This document shows, piece by piece, positions 15,075-23,458 of a stretch of DNA of 64,000 nucleotides. The notes under the pieces are model-generated. The model was not told the origin of the DNA and did not search any database. It worked only from the letters and a program-made list of their open reading frames with translations. Every line of letters starts with the position of its first letter. The first letter of the stretch is position 1. The translations under genes were made by a program, and so were the position numbers. This stretch comes from Hymenobacter sp. BRD128 (lineage in GTDB: Bacteria; Bacteroidota; Bacteroidia; Cytophagales; Hymenobacteraceae): NCBI RefSeq assembly GCF_013256625.1, contig NZ_CP053908.1:2356001-2420000 (forward strand). Reading direction: 5' to 3'.

Positions 15075-17075
15075 TTATTTACGCAGCGCTACGCGCACGC
15101 CGGCCATGAGCCAGCGGGTGGGCATCTGGGCCCCTAGCAGGTCCGAGTAATGAGCATTAAACAGGTTTTGGGCCTGGCCCACCAGCCACACGCGCTCGGG
15201 CACCAGCGTCAGGTCGAGGCGGGCGTTGAAGACGGCGTAGCTCGGCGTGAGCTCGGCAAAGTTGGTGCTGGCGCTGGCCACGGTTTGCTGCCCGGCGCGC
15301 TGCTTATACACCCCGCCGAAGGCCAGCGCAAAGCGCCGGTGCGTGACACTCACGTTGCCGGTCACGAGCTGGCGCGCCACGTTAGAGAGGTACTGCGACT
15401 GCACGTCGCCCTCCACGCCCAGGTGCACCCAGGTATAGCCCACGCTGCCATCGAGGCGCAGGCCGGGGGCTAGCTGGGCGCGGCTGCTCAACTCGGTTTC
15501 GAGGCCCTGGGTGGTCACGGCAAACAGGTTTTCGGCCAGCCGGTAGCTGCCGCTCGGGTTGATATTGGTAAAGCCCGTCGTTTCGATTACCTGGCTGCCG
15601 GTGGCGGCCACGTAGTCAATCAGGTTGCGGCCGTAGCGGTTGAAGTACGTGCCGCGCAGCGTGAGCGCCTGCCACGGCTGGTAGTCCAGGCCGGCCTCGT
15701 AGTTCCAGGTGCGCTCGGCGCTGAGCGCGGGGCTGCCCACGTTGAAGCCGCTGGGCACGATGCCGGGCCGGATGGCCGAGTTGTACTGCTCGGTAAAGTT
15801 GGGTGCCCGGATGCCCCGGCCCACCGCGCCGCGCACGGTCAGCTTTTCGCCCACCAGCTGGCTGGCGTTGAGCTGGGGCACTACCTCGGTGCCATAGTTC
15901 TGGTCGTGGTCGAGGCGCAGGGCGGCGGTCACGTTCAGGCCGGCCGTGGGGGCTAGCCCGGCCACGGCAAAGGCGCCGGTGTGCCACACGGCGTGGTCGC
16001 CGCGGTCGTTGCTGAGCACGGCGCGGCGGTCGGCCTGGCCGCCCAGCGTGAGGCGCACGTGGTCAGACACTTGCAGCTGGTGCTGGCCCTGCACGTTGAG
16101 ATAGTGCATGAGGTGGTCGCTGGCCACCGAGGTCGGCGTGTACACGTAGTAATCGGTGCTGGCCGTGCCCACAATTTGCAATTCGGTGCGGGCGCGCTCG
16201 TTCCACTCGTAGCGCAGCTGGCCCTGGTACCAGTCGCGGCTGGTGGTTTCGCGGGCACGGTCGGCGGTGGCGGTGGTATAAAAATTCTGGGCGTTGTAGT
16301 CGCGGCGGTCGAAGCTGGCCCTAGCGGCGGCGCTGAATTTTTCGCTGAGTTGATACGCGCCCGACAGCGAATACGTATTCAGCTTGAAGTTATTGCGCCC
16401 GCCGCCGGGCAGGTCGAGCAGCTGGCCGCTGGCCGTGTTGTTCAGAATACCGCCCGCCAGCCGCAGACCCTTATCCTGGCCGTAGAAGCCGGCGTTGGTG
16501 CTTTTCAGCCCGTACTCGCCGGCCAGGAAAGTGCCGGCCAGCTCCGTGCCATCGGGCCGGTGGGTGGCGGCGAAGGTTTTGGTGACGATGTTGATGAAGC
16601 CGCCCACCGCATCGGGGCCATAGAGGGCCGCGCCGGGGCCGCGCACCACCTCAATCTGCTCAATCTCGGCCGGCGTGATGGGAAAGTAGCCGGCAAAGTG
16701 GCCCGTCAGCGGGTCATTCAGCCGCATGCCATCCAGCAAAATCAGCACCTGATTAAACGTGGAGCCGCGCAGCGTGATGTCGGCCTGGGTGCCAAAATTG
16801 CCCCGGCTCTGCACCTCCATTGCGGGCAGCAGGCGCAGCAGGTCGTCGAGCGACGTAACCGGGTAGTGGCTGAGCGTGCTGCCGGGCACCACCGTCACGT
16901 AGCGGCCGGTCTGGCCCGCCAGCTGGCCGAGGCGGGTGGCGTATACGGTCACTTCGCCCAGCGCGCGCTGGCGGGCAGTATCGGCGGGCACGGTGGCGCG
17001 CTGGGCCTGGGCCGCGTTCGGCAGGGCTAGCAGCGACGTGGAAAACAGAACAGCGGCGGGTAAAAATCGGAGCAT
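15075..17075 (-). CDS. TonB-dependent receptor (BtuB/colicin-I-receptor-like)
   Basis: The 666-residue protein has a signal peptide (MLRFLPAAVLFSTSLLALPN, then AAQAQ). A plug domain follows (about 40-155, with VTVYATRLGQ, LDDLLRLLPAMEVQSRG, LILLDGMRLNDP and VRGPGAALYGPDAVGGFINI), then a 22-strand barrel to the C-terminal Lys after VALR. It lacks the long N-terminal carboxypeptidase-like extension of SusC proteins, so it resembles siderophore, cobalamin or metal receptors. It probably forms a unit with the DUF3078 gene upstream (54 bp away, same strand). The substrate is unknown. Confidence 0.92.
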   Translation of the reverse strand: MLRFLPAAVLFSTSLLALPNAAQAQRATVPADTARQRALGEVTVYATRLGQLAGQTGRYVTVVPGSTLSHYPVTSLDDLLRLLPAMEVQSRGNFGTQADITLRGSTFNQVLILLDGMRLNDPLTGHFAGYFPITPAEIEQIEVVRGPGAALYGPDAVGGFINIVTKTFAATHRPDGTELAGTFLAGEYGLKSTNAGFYGQDKGLRLAGGILNNTASGQLLDLPGGGRNNFKLNTYSLSGAYQLSEKFSAAARASFDRRDYNAQNFYTTATADRARETTSRDWYQGQLRYEWNERARTELQIVGTASTDYYVYTPTSVASDHLMHYLNVQGQHQLQVSDHVRLTLGGQADRRAVLSNDRGDHAVWHTGAFAVAGLAPTAGLNVTAALRLDHDQNYGTEVVPQLNASQLVGEKLTVRGAVGRGIRAPNFTEQYNSAIRPGIVPSGFNVGSPALSAERTWNYEAGLDYQPWQALTLRGTYFNRYGRNLIDYVAATGSQVIETTGFTNINPSGSYRLAENLFAVTTQGLETELSSRAQLAPGLRLDGSVGYTWVHLGVEGDVQSQYLSNVARQLVTGNVSVTHRRFALAFGGVYKQRAGQQTVASASTNFAELTPSYAVFNARLDLTLVPERVWLVGQAQNLFNAHYSDLLGAQMPTRWLMAGVRVALRK

Positions 17076-17129
17076 AAAACGGGTAAATGGCCCCGCAAAG
17101 CTACGCCCGGCCTAGCCCGCCGCCCGCCG

Positions 17130-18041
17130 CTACTTGGCCACGACGGCCGGTTTTTGGCGCGTTAACAGCAATCCCAGCCCCAGCCCCTGGCTGAATTGCA
17201 GGCCCGCATCCTGGTCGTACTGGTAAAGCACCGTGCTTTGAAAATTAACGCTCAGCAGCCCGTAGACCTTGGCCGTGAGCGTGAGGTCGAGGCGGTGGTT
17301 GATTTCCTGCGCCCGAAAGTGGCCGTAGTTGGTAAAGAGTAGGTAGCGGGCCTTGAAGTTGGCGTTGGGGCCCAGCGGCTGGTCGAGGCTAGCCAGCACC
17401 TGGGCGGCTAACAGTTCCCAGCGCGTGGTGTGGCCGGGGCTCACGCCGTACACCACATCGGTGGGCAGGGTCTGAAAGCGGCCCAGGTCGCGCACGATAG
17501 TGAGGCGCGGCGCAAAGGGCGAGAGCCGCAGCGAAAACCGCTTACTGGGATGATACTCAAAGCCATAAGCATTCGTCAGATAAGCCGGGGCCAGGAAGCT
17601 GGAAATCAGCCGGGGCCTGTCGCCCGAGTAGTCGTAGCCGGGCGCAAACTGCGAGAGCAGGTTTAAGGACACGAAGGCGTCCCACTTGGGCGTGAGGGCG
17701 TGGCCATACTTGGTATCGAGCCAGAGGCGGTCGTTGGTTTTGCGGTAGCCCTGGCCGCGGGTGTACTGGCCGGCGTAGAGAAAATCGGCTTCGTTGTCCC
17801 AGCTGCGCTTGCCGCGCAGGTAGTGCGCCTGGCCATTAAACAAGGTGCTCAGGCCCAACGAGGTAGCGCCACCGCCTTTCCAGTTGTCGGAGATGACGGC
17901 CTCGTTCAGGTTCACACCCGCTTTGAGGCTGGTGCGCCAGTAGGAGGTGTCGGCGGGCAGGGCTGCGGACAATGCAACGCCGGCCTGAGCCGCCGCCAGG
18001 GCCGGCAGCAGCGCCAGCAGCACAGCTAACAGTTTTTTCAT
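17130..18041 (-). CDS. DUF3078 outer-membrane-like protein
   Basis: From ATG 18041 the product is 303 residues with a signal peptide (MKKLLAVLLALLPALAAAQA). The mature part contains the DUF3078 pattern: NEAVISDNWKGGGATSLGL, then NGQAHYLRGKRSWDNEADF and alternating beta-strand sequence to the end, which suggests a small outer-membrane beta-barrel. Function unknown. It is followed by the TonB receptor gene on the same strand and is divergent from the acyltransferase gene; only about 80 bp separate the two starts, so promoters overlap. The longer frame to 18098 crosses this divergent region and is rejected. Confidence 0.8.
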   Translation of the reverse strand: MKKLLAVLLALLPALAAAQAGVALSAALPADTSYWRTSLKAGVNLNEAVISDNWKGGGATSLGLSTLFNGQAHYLRGKRSWDNEADFLYAGQYTRGQGYRKTNDRLWLDTKYGHALTPKWDAFVSLNLLSQFAPGYDYSGDRPRLISSFLAPAYLTNAYGFEYHPSKRFSLRLSPFAPRLTIVRDLGRFQTLPTDVVYGVSPGHTTRWELLAAQVLASLDQPLGPNANFKARYLLFTNYGHFRAQEINHRLDLTLTAKVYGLLSVNFQSTVLYQYDQDAGLQFSQGLGLGLLLTRQKPAVVAK

Positions 18042-18123
18042 CGTAGAATCCCGAGCAGGCGGCAAAGAGTGGCGATAAGTGCCGGTAAATGTACCCAACG
18101 CGGTAGTAGTATCTTGCGCGCTG

Positions 18124-19260
18124 ATGCCACCTACTCCGTCTATCGTGCACTCAGCTGCACGGCCTTATTACCCGGCCCTCACCGGGCTGCGGGCCGTAGC
18201 GGCCTACCTGGTTTTTGCCGCCCACTTTCGCTCGGCGGCGGCGTCCGATTTTTACTGGCGCCTAGCGGAGCGGGGTGGCCTGGGCGTAGGGATGTTTTTT
18301 GTGCTCAGCGGCTTCGTGATTGCGGCGCGCTACCAAGGCGATGTGCAGCTCACGCGCAGCTGGCTGCGACGCTACCTGTGGCGGCGGGCAGCCCGCATCT
18401 ACCCCGTTTTTTTTCTACTTAATGGCCTGGCACTGTGGCAGGTGTATTGGCCATTGGCGCGGGCTACGGCGGCGAATACCCTGCTACTGGTTTTCCTGAG
18501 CCAGAGCTTGCTGAAAGGCTTCTCCAATACGCTCATGTTTGTAGGATTGCCGCAAAGCTGGTCGCTCACCACCGAGGAGTGCTTTTATTTTTCAGCTCCC
18601 CTCGTCCTGCTCTGGCAAGACCGCTGGCGCTGGGCACCCCTGGCCTTTGCTGCGCTGATGATGGTCCTGGGAGTAGCCCTCACGGCCCTGTGCAGCGGCC
18701 GGCCGGCGCTCCACGGCCTGTTCGGCTCCTACCGGGCGCTGTTCAACTACCTGTATTTCGGACGGGTGCTGGAATTTATGATGGGCCTGATGCTCGCCCG
18801 CTGGTGGGCGGCCCGCCCGCCCGCGCCTGCGCCGGACTGGCCCTGGCGCACGATTACCGGCTTGGCCCTGATGGCACTGGCAATGGGCTGGCTGGTGTGG
18901 CTCAACCCCCACTTTCAGTGGTACCAGGGCGTGCCAGCTTCTGCCACGGTTATTACCAATACACTGTTTCCGCTGGGTGTGACGCTGCTGCTAGCGGGCC
19001 TGCTGGCCGAGCGCAGCTGGCTCCGACGCGGGCTGTCCACCCCTCTGCTGCAAGCGCTGGGGCGCAGCTCCTACTTTTTTTACCTGCTGCACGTAGGGGT
19101 TTTCAGCTTGTGGTGGCAGCACCGCTTCGGCTGGGGGCACCACGTAGGCTGGCAGTTTGTGGCTACGTTGCTCCTGGCTGAGTTGGGCTACCGGCTACTC
19201 GAAGAGCCGCTCCGCCGCTGGGTGCTGGCCCAGACGCTGCCGCGCGAAGCTGCCGCCTGA
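18124..19260 (+). CDS. Acyltransferase 3 family (OafA/YrhL-like) membrane protein
   Basis: The 378-residue protein has about ten membrane segments. It shows family motifs: YYPALTGLRAVAAYLVFAAH (catalytic-site His at the end of helix 1), GVGMFFVLSGFVIAAR, RRAARIYPVFFL, and WSLTTEECFYF with the conserved Glu-Glu-Cys-Phe-Tyr-Phe. The C-terminus has FFYLLHVGVFS and YRLLEEPLRRW, also typical. It transfers acyl groups, usually acetyl, onto cell-surface glycans or lipids. ATG 18124 is chosen because the family homology begins within 15 residues. No glycan genes are adjacent. Confidence 0.9.
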   Translation: MPPTPSIVHSAARPYYPALTGLRAVAAYLVFAAHFRSAAASDFYWRLAERGGLGVGMFFVLSGFVIAARYQGDVQLTRSWLRRYLWRRAARIYPVFFLLNGLALWQVYWPLARATAANTLLLVFLSQSLLKGFSNTLMFVGLPQSWSLTTEECFYFSAPLVLLWQDRWRWAPLAFAALMMVLGVALTALCSGRPALHGLFGSYRALFNYLYFGRVLEFMMGLMLARWWAARPPAPAPDWPWRTITGLALMALAMGWLVWLNPHFQWYQGVPASATVITNTLFPLGVTLLLAGLLAERSWLRRGLSTPLLQALGRSSYFFYLLHVGVFSLWWQHRFGWGHHVGWQFVATLLLAELGYRLLEEPLRRWVLAQTLPREAAA

Positions 19261-19263
19261 CTG

Positions 19264-19313
19264 CCCCCGAGGCAGTGCCGGTAGCCTGCGTACCCAGGCA
19301 CTGCACCGGGGGG
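19264..19313. terminator. GC-rich inverted repeat between convergent genes
   Basis: CCCCC-G-A-GGCAGTGCC pairs imperfectly with GGCACTGCACCGGGGG. It lies between the convergent acyltransferase and carbonic anhydrase genes and may end both transcripts, although there is no T-run directly after either arm. Confidence 0.5.
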
Positions 19314-19342
19314 CTTAGTTCAATAGCAAATAAAATGCGGTA

Positions 19343-20020
19343 TTATTTAGCACTACTCGGCGCGCGGCCAGCTTCATTATCCGGCGCGGCCTCCGTGCCG
19401 TAAATGTGCTCCAGCTCTTCGACTACTTCCAGGCCATCGACTTTGAGGTCTTTGAGCACGCCATCGGCAATATCGTAGACGAGGCCGTGGAGGCGGGGCG
19501 GCTGGTGGCCGCGCAGCGCGTTCTGGATGATGTTGGTTTTGGCCAGGTTGCGCACTTGCTCCACCACGTTGAGCTCGACGAGGCGGCGCAGGCGCTGCCG
19601 CTCGTCCGGGAGACGCAGCAGCTCGGTTTCGTGCAGGTGCACCACGTCGCGGATATTGACCAGCCAGTTGTCAATCAGCCCGTACTGCTTGTTGGTGGCC
19701 GCCGCCGCCACGCCGCCGCAGCCGTAGTGGCCCACCACCAGAATATCCTGCACGCCGAGCACTTCCACGGCGTATTGCAGCACGCTGAGCAGGTTCATGT
19801 CGGTGTGCACCACCAGGTTGGCAATGTTGCGGTGCACAAACATCTCCCCCGGCCCGGTGCCCGTGATGCCCGAGGCCGGCACCCGCGAGTCGGAGCAGCC
19901 GATGAACAGGTAGCGCGGCTGCTGGCCATTAGCCAGGCGCTGAAAAAACTGCGGGTCCTCGGCGTTTTTGGTAGCCACCCACTGCCGATTGTTGGCCAGA
20001 ATATCCTGAATGCCGGACAT
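19343..20020 (-). CDS. Beta-class carbonic anhydrase
   Basis: The 225-residue protein has the complete beta-carbonic-anhydrase site: Cys42-x-Asp44-x-Arg46 (GCSDSRVPAS), His98 and Cys101 (VVGHYGCGGV), the same spacing as E. coli Can. The phrase FVHRNIANLVVHTDMN also matches. It interconverts CO2 and bicarbonate in the cytoplasm to supply carboxylases. Length is normal (about 215-225) with an extra Ala/Pro tail. It appears monocistronic and convergent with the acyltransferase gene. Confidence 0.95.
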   Translation of the reverse strand: MSGIQDILANNRQWVATKNAEDPQFFQRLANGQQPRYLFIGCSDSRVPASGITGTGPGEMFVHRNIANLVVHTDMNLLSVLQYAVEVLGVQDILVVGHYGCGGVAAAATNKQYGLIDNWLVNIRDVVHLHETELLRLPDERQRLRRLVELNVVEQVRNLAKTNIIQNALRGHQPPRLHGLVYDIADGVLKDLKVDGLEVVEELEHIYGTEAAPDNEAGRAPSSAK

Positions 20021-20074
20021 AAAATGAATTAAAAAGAAAGCGCTAGCACCTAGCTGCGCCTTATACGCAGCCGG

Positions 20075-21367
20075 CTAGGGTATGCGTTGGGGCAAGGCCC
20101 CGGCTGCCGGCTCAAAGCTGACGCGCAGCGTGTGCCGCGCCCCGGCTGGCGCAAAGTCGTAGCTCAGCCCGAAGCCATAGTAGGCGCAAATATGCTGCAC
20201 GATACTCAGACCCAGCCCCGGCGACTCGGAAGCGGCGTTGTGCTTGCGGAAGCGCTCAAAAAACCGGGCCGGGTCGCCGTGCACCACCGGGCCGGGGTTG
20301 CTCATTTCCAGGGCGCTATCGGTGAGGCGCACGGCCACGTCGCCGCCCGGCACGTTGTGCCGGATGGCATTGTGCAGCAGGTTGTGCAGCAGCGAGTCGG
20401 CTAGCCCGGGGTGCAACTTACGGGGCGGCGCGGCGGCCAGGGTGAGGCGCAGGGCCAGGTGGCGCGCTTCGAGCAGGGGGGCGAGCTGCTCGGCTTTTTC
20501 GGCAATCAGGCTGGCCAGGTCGAGCGGCACGGCCTGGGTAAACTGGCCATTTTCGATACGGCTGAGCAGCCCCAGCGCCTGGTGCAGCCGCGACAGCCGC
20601 CGGGTGGCGCCGTAGAGGTCGGCCAGCAGCGGGGCCGCCGCGGCATCGGTGGCCAGAACGGGCAGCTGCAGCAGCTGCTCGAGCTGCGCCTGCATAATGG
20701 CCAGCGGCGTCTGGGTTTCGTGGGCGGCATTGGCGGTGAACTCGCGTAGGCTCTCGTAGTCGGCCCCTAGCCGGGCGCACAAGTAGTTGAGGGACTGGTT
20801 TAATTCGGCAAATTCCTCGATATTCGACGTGGGCAGGTTTAGCGGTTGGTGCTGCTGCAAGTCGTAGGTGCGCAGCGTGGCCAGCGTGTGCTGAAACGGC
20901 GCCCATAGCCGCCCCGACAAGTAGTGGTGCAGCCACACAATACCGCCCAGCAGCAGCGCCAGCACCACCAGCATGCTGCCCACGGTAGCCGCCAGCAGCT
21001 CATCGGTTTCGACCAGCGACCGGCGCAGCGTTACCCAGGTGGGGGCCTGCTCCGCCCCCGCCACCCGAAACGTAAGCTGGCGGTGCGGCACTATCGCGCC
21101 TTCGATGGGGTCGAGCAGCGTGGTATCCGAAAAGCCCAGCGGCCGGGGTTTGGTACTCAAGCTATACTGGTGCCTGAATACCGGCTCGGGCAAGGGCCGG
21201 CCGTGGGCCACCTGGGCCGCTAGCTCGAGGCGCTGGTTTTGCAGCTGCTCGCTCACCTCATTGCGCACGGCGTGGTCGGTGCCCACGTACAGCACCAGGC
21301 TGCCCACTGCAAATAGCCCCGCGCTCAGTAGCACGTAGTAGCGATTGGTGGCCGACAGGAGCTTCAT
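20075..21367 (-). CDS. Sensor histidine kinase
   Basis: The 430-residue protein has a membrane segment at about 10-30, an extracytoplasmic region to about 125, and a second segment at about 127-150. The dimerisation/phosphoacceptor helix carries His216 in FTANAAHETQTPLA, the N box is LLHNLLHNAIRHN, and a short G-box (SPGLGLSIVQHICAYYGFGL) follows. The F box reads PARFFERFRK. The ligand is not evident. Its response regulator gene lies directly upstream (102-bp gap) on the same strand, forming a two-component pair. Confidence 0.93.
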   Translation of the reverse strand: MKLLSATNRYYVLLSAGLFAVGSLVLYVGTDHAVRNEVSEQLQNQRLELAAQVAHGRPLPEPVFRHQYSLSTKPRPLGFSDTTLLDPIEGAIVPHRQLTFRVAGAEQAPTWVTLRRSLVETDELLAATVGSMLVVLALLLGGIVWLHHYLSGRLWAPFQHTLATLRTYDLQQHQPLNLPTSNIEEFAELNQSLNYLCARLGADYESLREFTANAAHETQTPLAIMQAQLEQLLQLPVLATDAAAAPLLADLYGATRRLSRLHQALGLLSRIENGQFTQAVPLDLASLIAEKAEQLAPLLEARHLALRLTLAAAPPRKLHPGLADSLLHNLLHNAIRHNVPGGDVAVRLTDSALEMSNPGPVVHGDPARFFERFRKHNAASESPGLGLSIVQHICAYYGFGLSYDFAPAGARHTLRVSFEPAAGALPQRIP

Positions 21368-21469
21368 TTTTATTCTTTAAGCAATGCCCGCAGCGCGGGT
21401 ACTCAGCGTAGCGCCGCTTTAGCTGTTTTGCCTAGCAATCCGCCAGGTACGCGCATTACGCCCCGCGCT

Positions 21470-22147
21470 TTATTCTGCGCTCAGCTTATACCCTACCCCG
21501 TACATCGTGCGGATGTAGTTTTCGGCGCCTTTCTCCTGAAGCTTTTTGCGCAGGTTTTTGAGGTGCGTGTAAATGAAGTCGAACGAGTCGGCGGCATCGA
21601 CCGAGTCGCCGCAGAGGTGCTCGGCAATGGCCTCCTTGGTGAGCACGCGGCCGGGGTTGGCCAGCAGATACAGCAGCAGGTCGTATTCCTTGCGCGTGAG
21701 GGCTAGCGGCTCGCCGCGCACCAGCACCTCGGCCTGCTCGGGCCACACCACCAGGTCGCGAAACAGCAAGTGGCTTTGGCCCTGGAACCGGCGGCGACGA
21801 ATAATGGCCCGCAGCCGGGCATTGAGCTCCGAGATATGGAACGGCTTCACCAGGTAGTCGTCGGCACCCAGGTCGAGGCCCGCAATGCGGTCGTCGAGGC
21901 CATCGCGGGCCGAAATAACCAGCACGCCCGCCAGCGAATTATCGGCCTTGAGCATGCGCAGCAAGTCGAGGCCATTGCCGTCGGGCAGCGTCAGGTCGAG
22001 CAGCACGCAGTCGTAGCGGTACATCCGTATTTTATCCAGCGCCTGCGCAAACCCGTCGGCCACTTCCACCACGTAGTCCCCTTGGCGCAGGGCATCGACC
22101 AGGGTCGAGCGTAGCGCGGGCTCATCTTCCACTAATAGTATCTTCAT
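21470..22147 (-). CDS. OmpR-family response regulator
   Basis: The 225-residue protein has a receiver domain (acidic pair Glu7-Asp8, phosphoacceptor Asp51 in VLLDLTLPDGNG, Thr/Ser region VLVISA, Lys in DYLVKPF). A winged-helix DNA-binding domain covers about 125-225 (LTRKEYDLLLYLLANPGRVL, FIYTHLKNLRKKL and the ending IRTMYGVGYKL). It is the first gene of the pair with the sensor kinase. Possible targets are unknown; the divergently spaced PAP2 gene is upstream on the same strand. Confidence 0.95.
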   Translation of the reverse strand: MKILLVEDEPALRSTLVDALRQGDYVVEVADGFAQALDKIRMYRYDCVLLDLTLPDGNGLDLLRMLKADNSLAGVLVISARDGLDDRIAGLDLGADDYLVKPFHISELNARLRAIIRRRRFQGQSHLLFRDLVVWPEQAEVLVRGEPLALTRKEYDLLLYLLANPGRVLTKEAIAEHLCGDSVDAADSFDFIYTHLKNLRKKLQEKGAENYIRTMYGVGYKLSAE

Positions 22148-22273
22148 AACTAAGCCGGATTAATTCGGCCGCTGAAAAAACAAAGGAATTCTGTAGAAAA
22201 TCAGCACGCGGCGCCTTTTCTTTCCTTATTCGCCCGCCGGTACTTCCACCCACGTACCCGCAACTGCCGATTG

Positions 22274-22314
22274 GTAGCGCTGCGCTTCTGGGCTAGCCGG
22301 AAGCGCAGCGCTAC
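22274..22314. repeat. Short perfect palindrome overlapping the PAP2 stop
   Basis: GTAGCGCTGCGCTTC and GAAGCGCAGCGCTAC form a perfect 15-bp stem around an 11-nt loop that contains GCTAGC. The element ends within the last codon and stop of the PAP2 gene. It resembles a REP-type unit or terminator; nothing else is seen in 22148-22310. Confidence 0.75.
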
Positions 22315-23138
22315 TTGCTGGGCCGCCACGTGAGGCACAGGCCGGGCGCATTACCGTAGTAGGTAGGCATGACGCCAATATCGCGGCCGATGGACTTGCG
22401 ACCCCAGCGGTTGCGGTGGGTGAGGTAGCCCAGGTGAGCCGATAAAATGCCGAAACCCGCGCCGGCTACCACGTCGCTCTGCCAGTGCTTATCGACTACC
22501 ATGCGCAGCACCCCCACGCTGGTAGCCAGCGCGTAGGCCCCGATACCATACCACTGGCTTTTGTCTCTGAACTCGGTGTGCACGATGCTAGCCGCCAGAA
22601 AAGCCTGCGCCGTGTGGCCCGACGGAAACGAGAGATTATCCGAGCCATCGGGCCGCTCCTCATGGCTCAGCGATTTTACCAGAAAAGTGCTCCCCAGCAT
22701 AATGGCCTCGCTCTTGGCAATGATGAGCAGCGTGTTGATGCGGTCGTTGCGGCTCTCAACGCCGGCCAGTGCCACGGCCCCGAGCTCCAGGTAAGGCACG
22801 AAAATGAGAATGTCGGCCACCCGCGTTTGCGACGATGGAAATACGCGGTGGATGTCGCGCTGCGCATCCTGATTGGTGTAAAACCCGTGGCCGTTAAACG
22901 TATAAGCCCCGTAGCCGATAAGCACCGCCGGAATGGCCACCGCCTTGAAGAGCTTGCTCTGGAAAAACGGTTTCCTGGGGCCGGCCGGCACCCCGGCGGG
23001 GTTTTCGTACTTGTGCGTGGTATCGGCGGGGGCGGGCGTAGCGGCGGGGTTGAGGGGTACCTGGGCCAGCAGGGGCGTCGTGCTGCTCAGCAGCAGGCCG
23101 AGCACGAAGGTGCGGGCCGAGGAGAAAAAAGAACGCAT
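22311..23138 (-). CDS. PAP2-superfamily phosphatase
   Basis: The 275-residue protein has a signal peptide or N-terminal anchor, a Pro/Ala linker, and a PAP2 core with the three phosphatase motifs: KSLSHEERP (K-x6-RP), FPSGHTAQAF (PSGH), and VLRMVVDKHWQSDVVAG (SR-x5-H-x3-D variant with His and Asp conserved). Several hydrophobic helices surround the site, so the enzyme is probably a membrane or periplasmic lipid or polyprenyl-pyrophosphate phosphatase. The basic-motif Arg of the third motif is present in VLRMV. Monocistronic. It ends inside a short palindrome. Confidence 0.9.
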   Translation of the reverse strand: MRSFFSSARTFVLGLLLSSTTPLLAQVPLNPAATPAPADTTHKYENPAGVPAGPRKPFFQSKLFKAVAIPAVLIGYGAYTFNGHGFYTNQDAQRDIHRVFPSSQTRVADILIFVPYLELGAVALAGVESRNDRINTLLIIAKSEAIMLGSTFLVKSLSHEERPDGSDNLSFPSGHTAQAFLAASIVHTEFRDKSQWYGIGAYALATSVGVLRMVVDKHWQSDVVAGAGFGILSAHLGYLTHRNRWGRKSIGRDIGVMPTYYGNAPGLCLTWRPSK

Positions 23139-23287
23139 GGCGTAACGATTAGGTAATAGACTTGCGCTCTACGCAAGCCGGGCAGCTTTTGCTGCTGGCA
23201 GCAAACCTATTTTCTAATTCTAGCGAGATTCTGACTACCCGTCTGCCTGGCCCACGCGGCCGGCGTGTTTCCATGCCGGCGCCCGGC

Positions 23288-23317
23288 AACGTTGCCGGCA
23301 ACGATAGCGGAAATAAA
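23288..23317 (+). promoter_or_regulatory. Putative LacI operator upstream of the pectin unit 1
   Basis: The 320-bp space 23139-23458 holds no credible gene. At its centre is GTTGCCGGCAAC (23291-23302), a perfect palindrome with a central CG as in LacI-family operators, followed by AACGAT-A-GCG-G-AAATAAA. The whole 30 bp matches the element at 31960-31989 at 25 positions. The GH28 start is 141 bp downstream. The regulator encoded at 30804-31831 is the obvious candidate to bind. Confidence 0.65.
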
Positions 23318-23458
23318 TCGGCACCTTCGCTTGCAGATGCCCGCTGGCTAGCCTAGTATTCCACTGCCGAAGCCTGGCTTGCGCCGGCAATCGGCTTCGT
23401 TTTATTCACTGCTGCCCAGCGGGAGCGGCCCCGCCGCCCCGCCTTCCCACCCGCATTT

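Noticed and set aside
15981..17030. Antisense frame opposite the TonB receptor
   Set aside because: Shadow of a GC-rich gene with clear family motifs on the other strand.
18079..18123. Upstream start for the acyltransferase
   Set aside because: It would overlap the divergent DUF3078 promoter region and adds residues with no family similarity.
23162..23356. 64-codon plus-strand frame upstream of the GH28 gene
   Set aside because: It covers the operator region, has no family resemblance and an unnatural composition; it is read as regulatory DNA.
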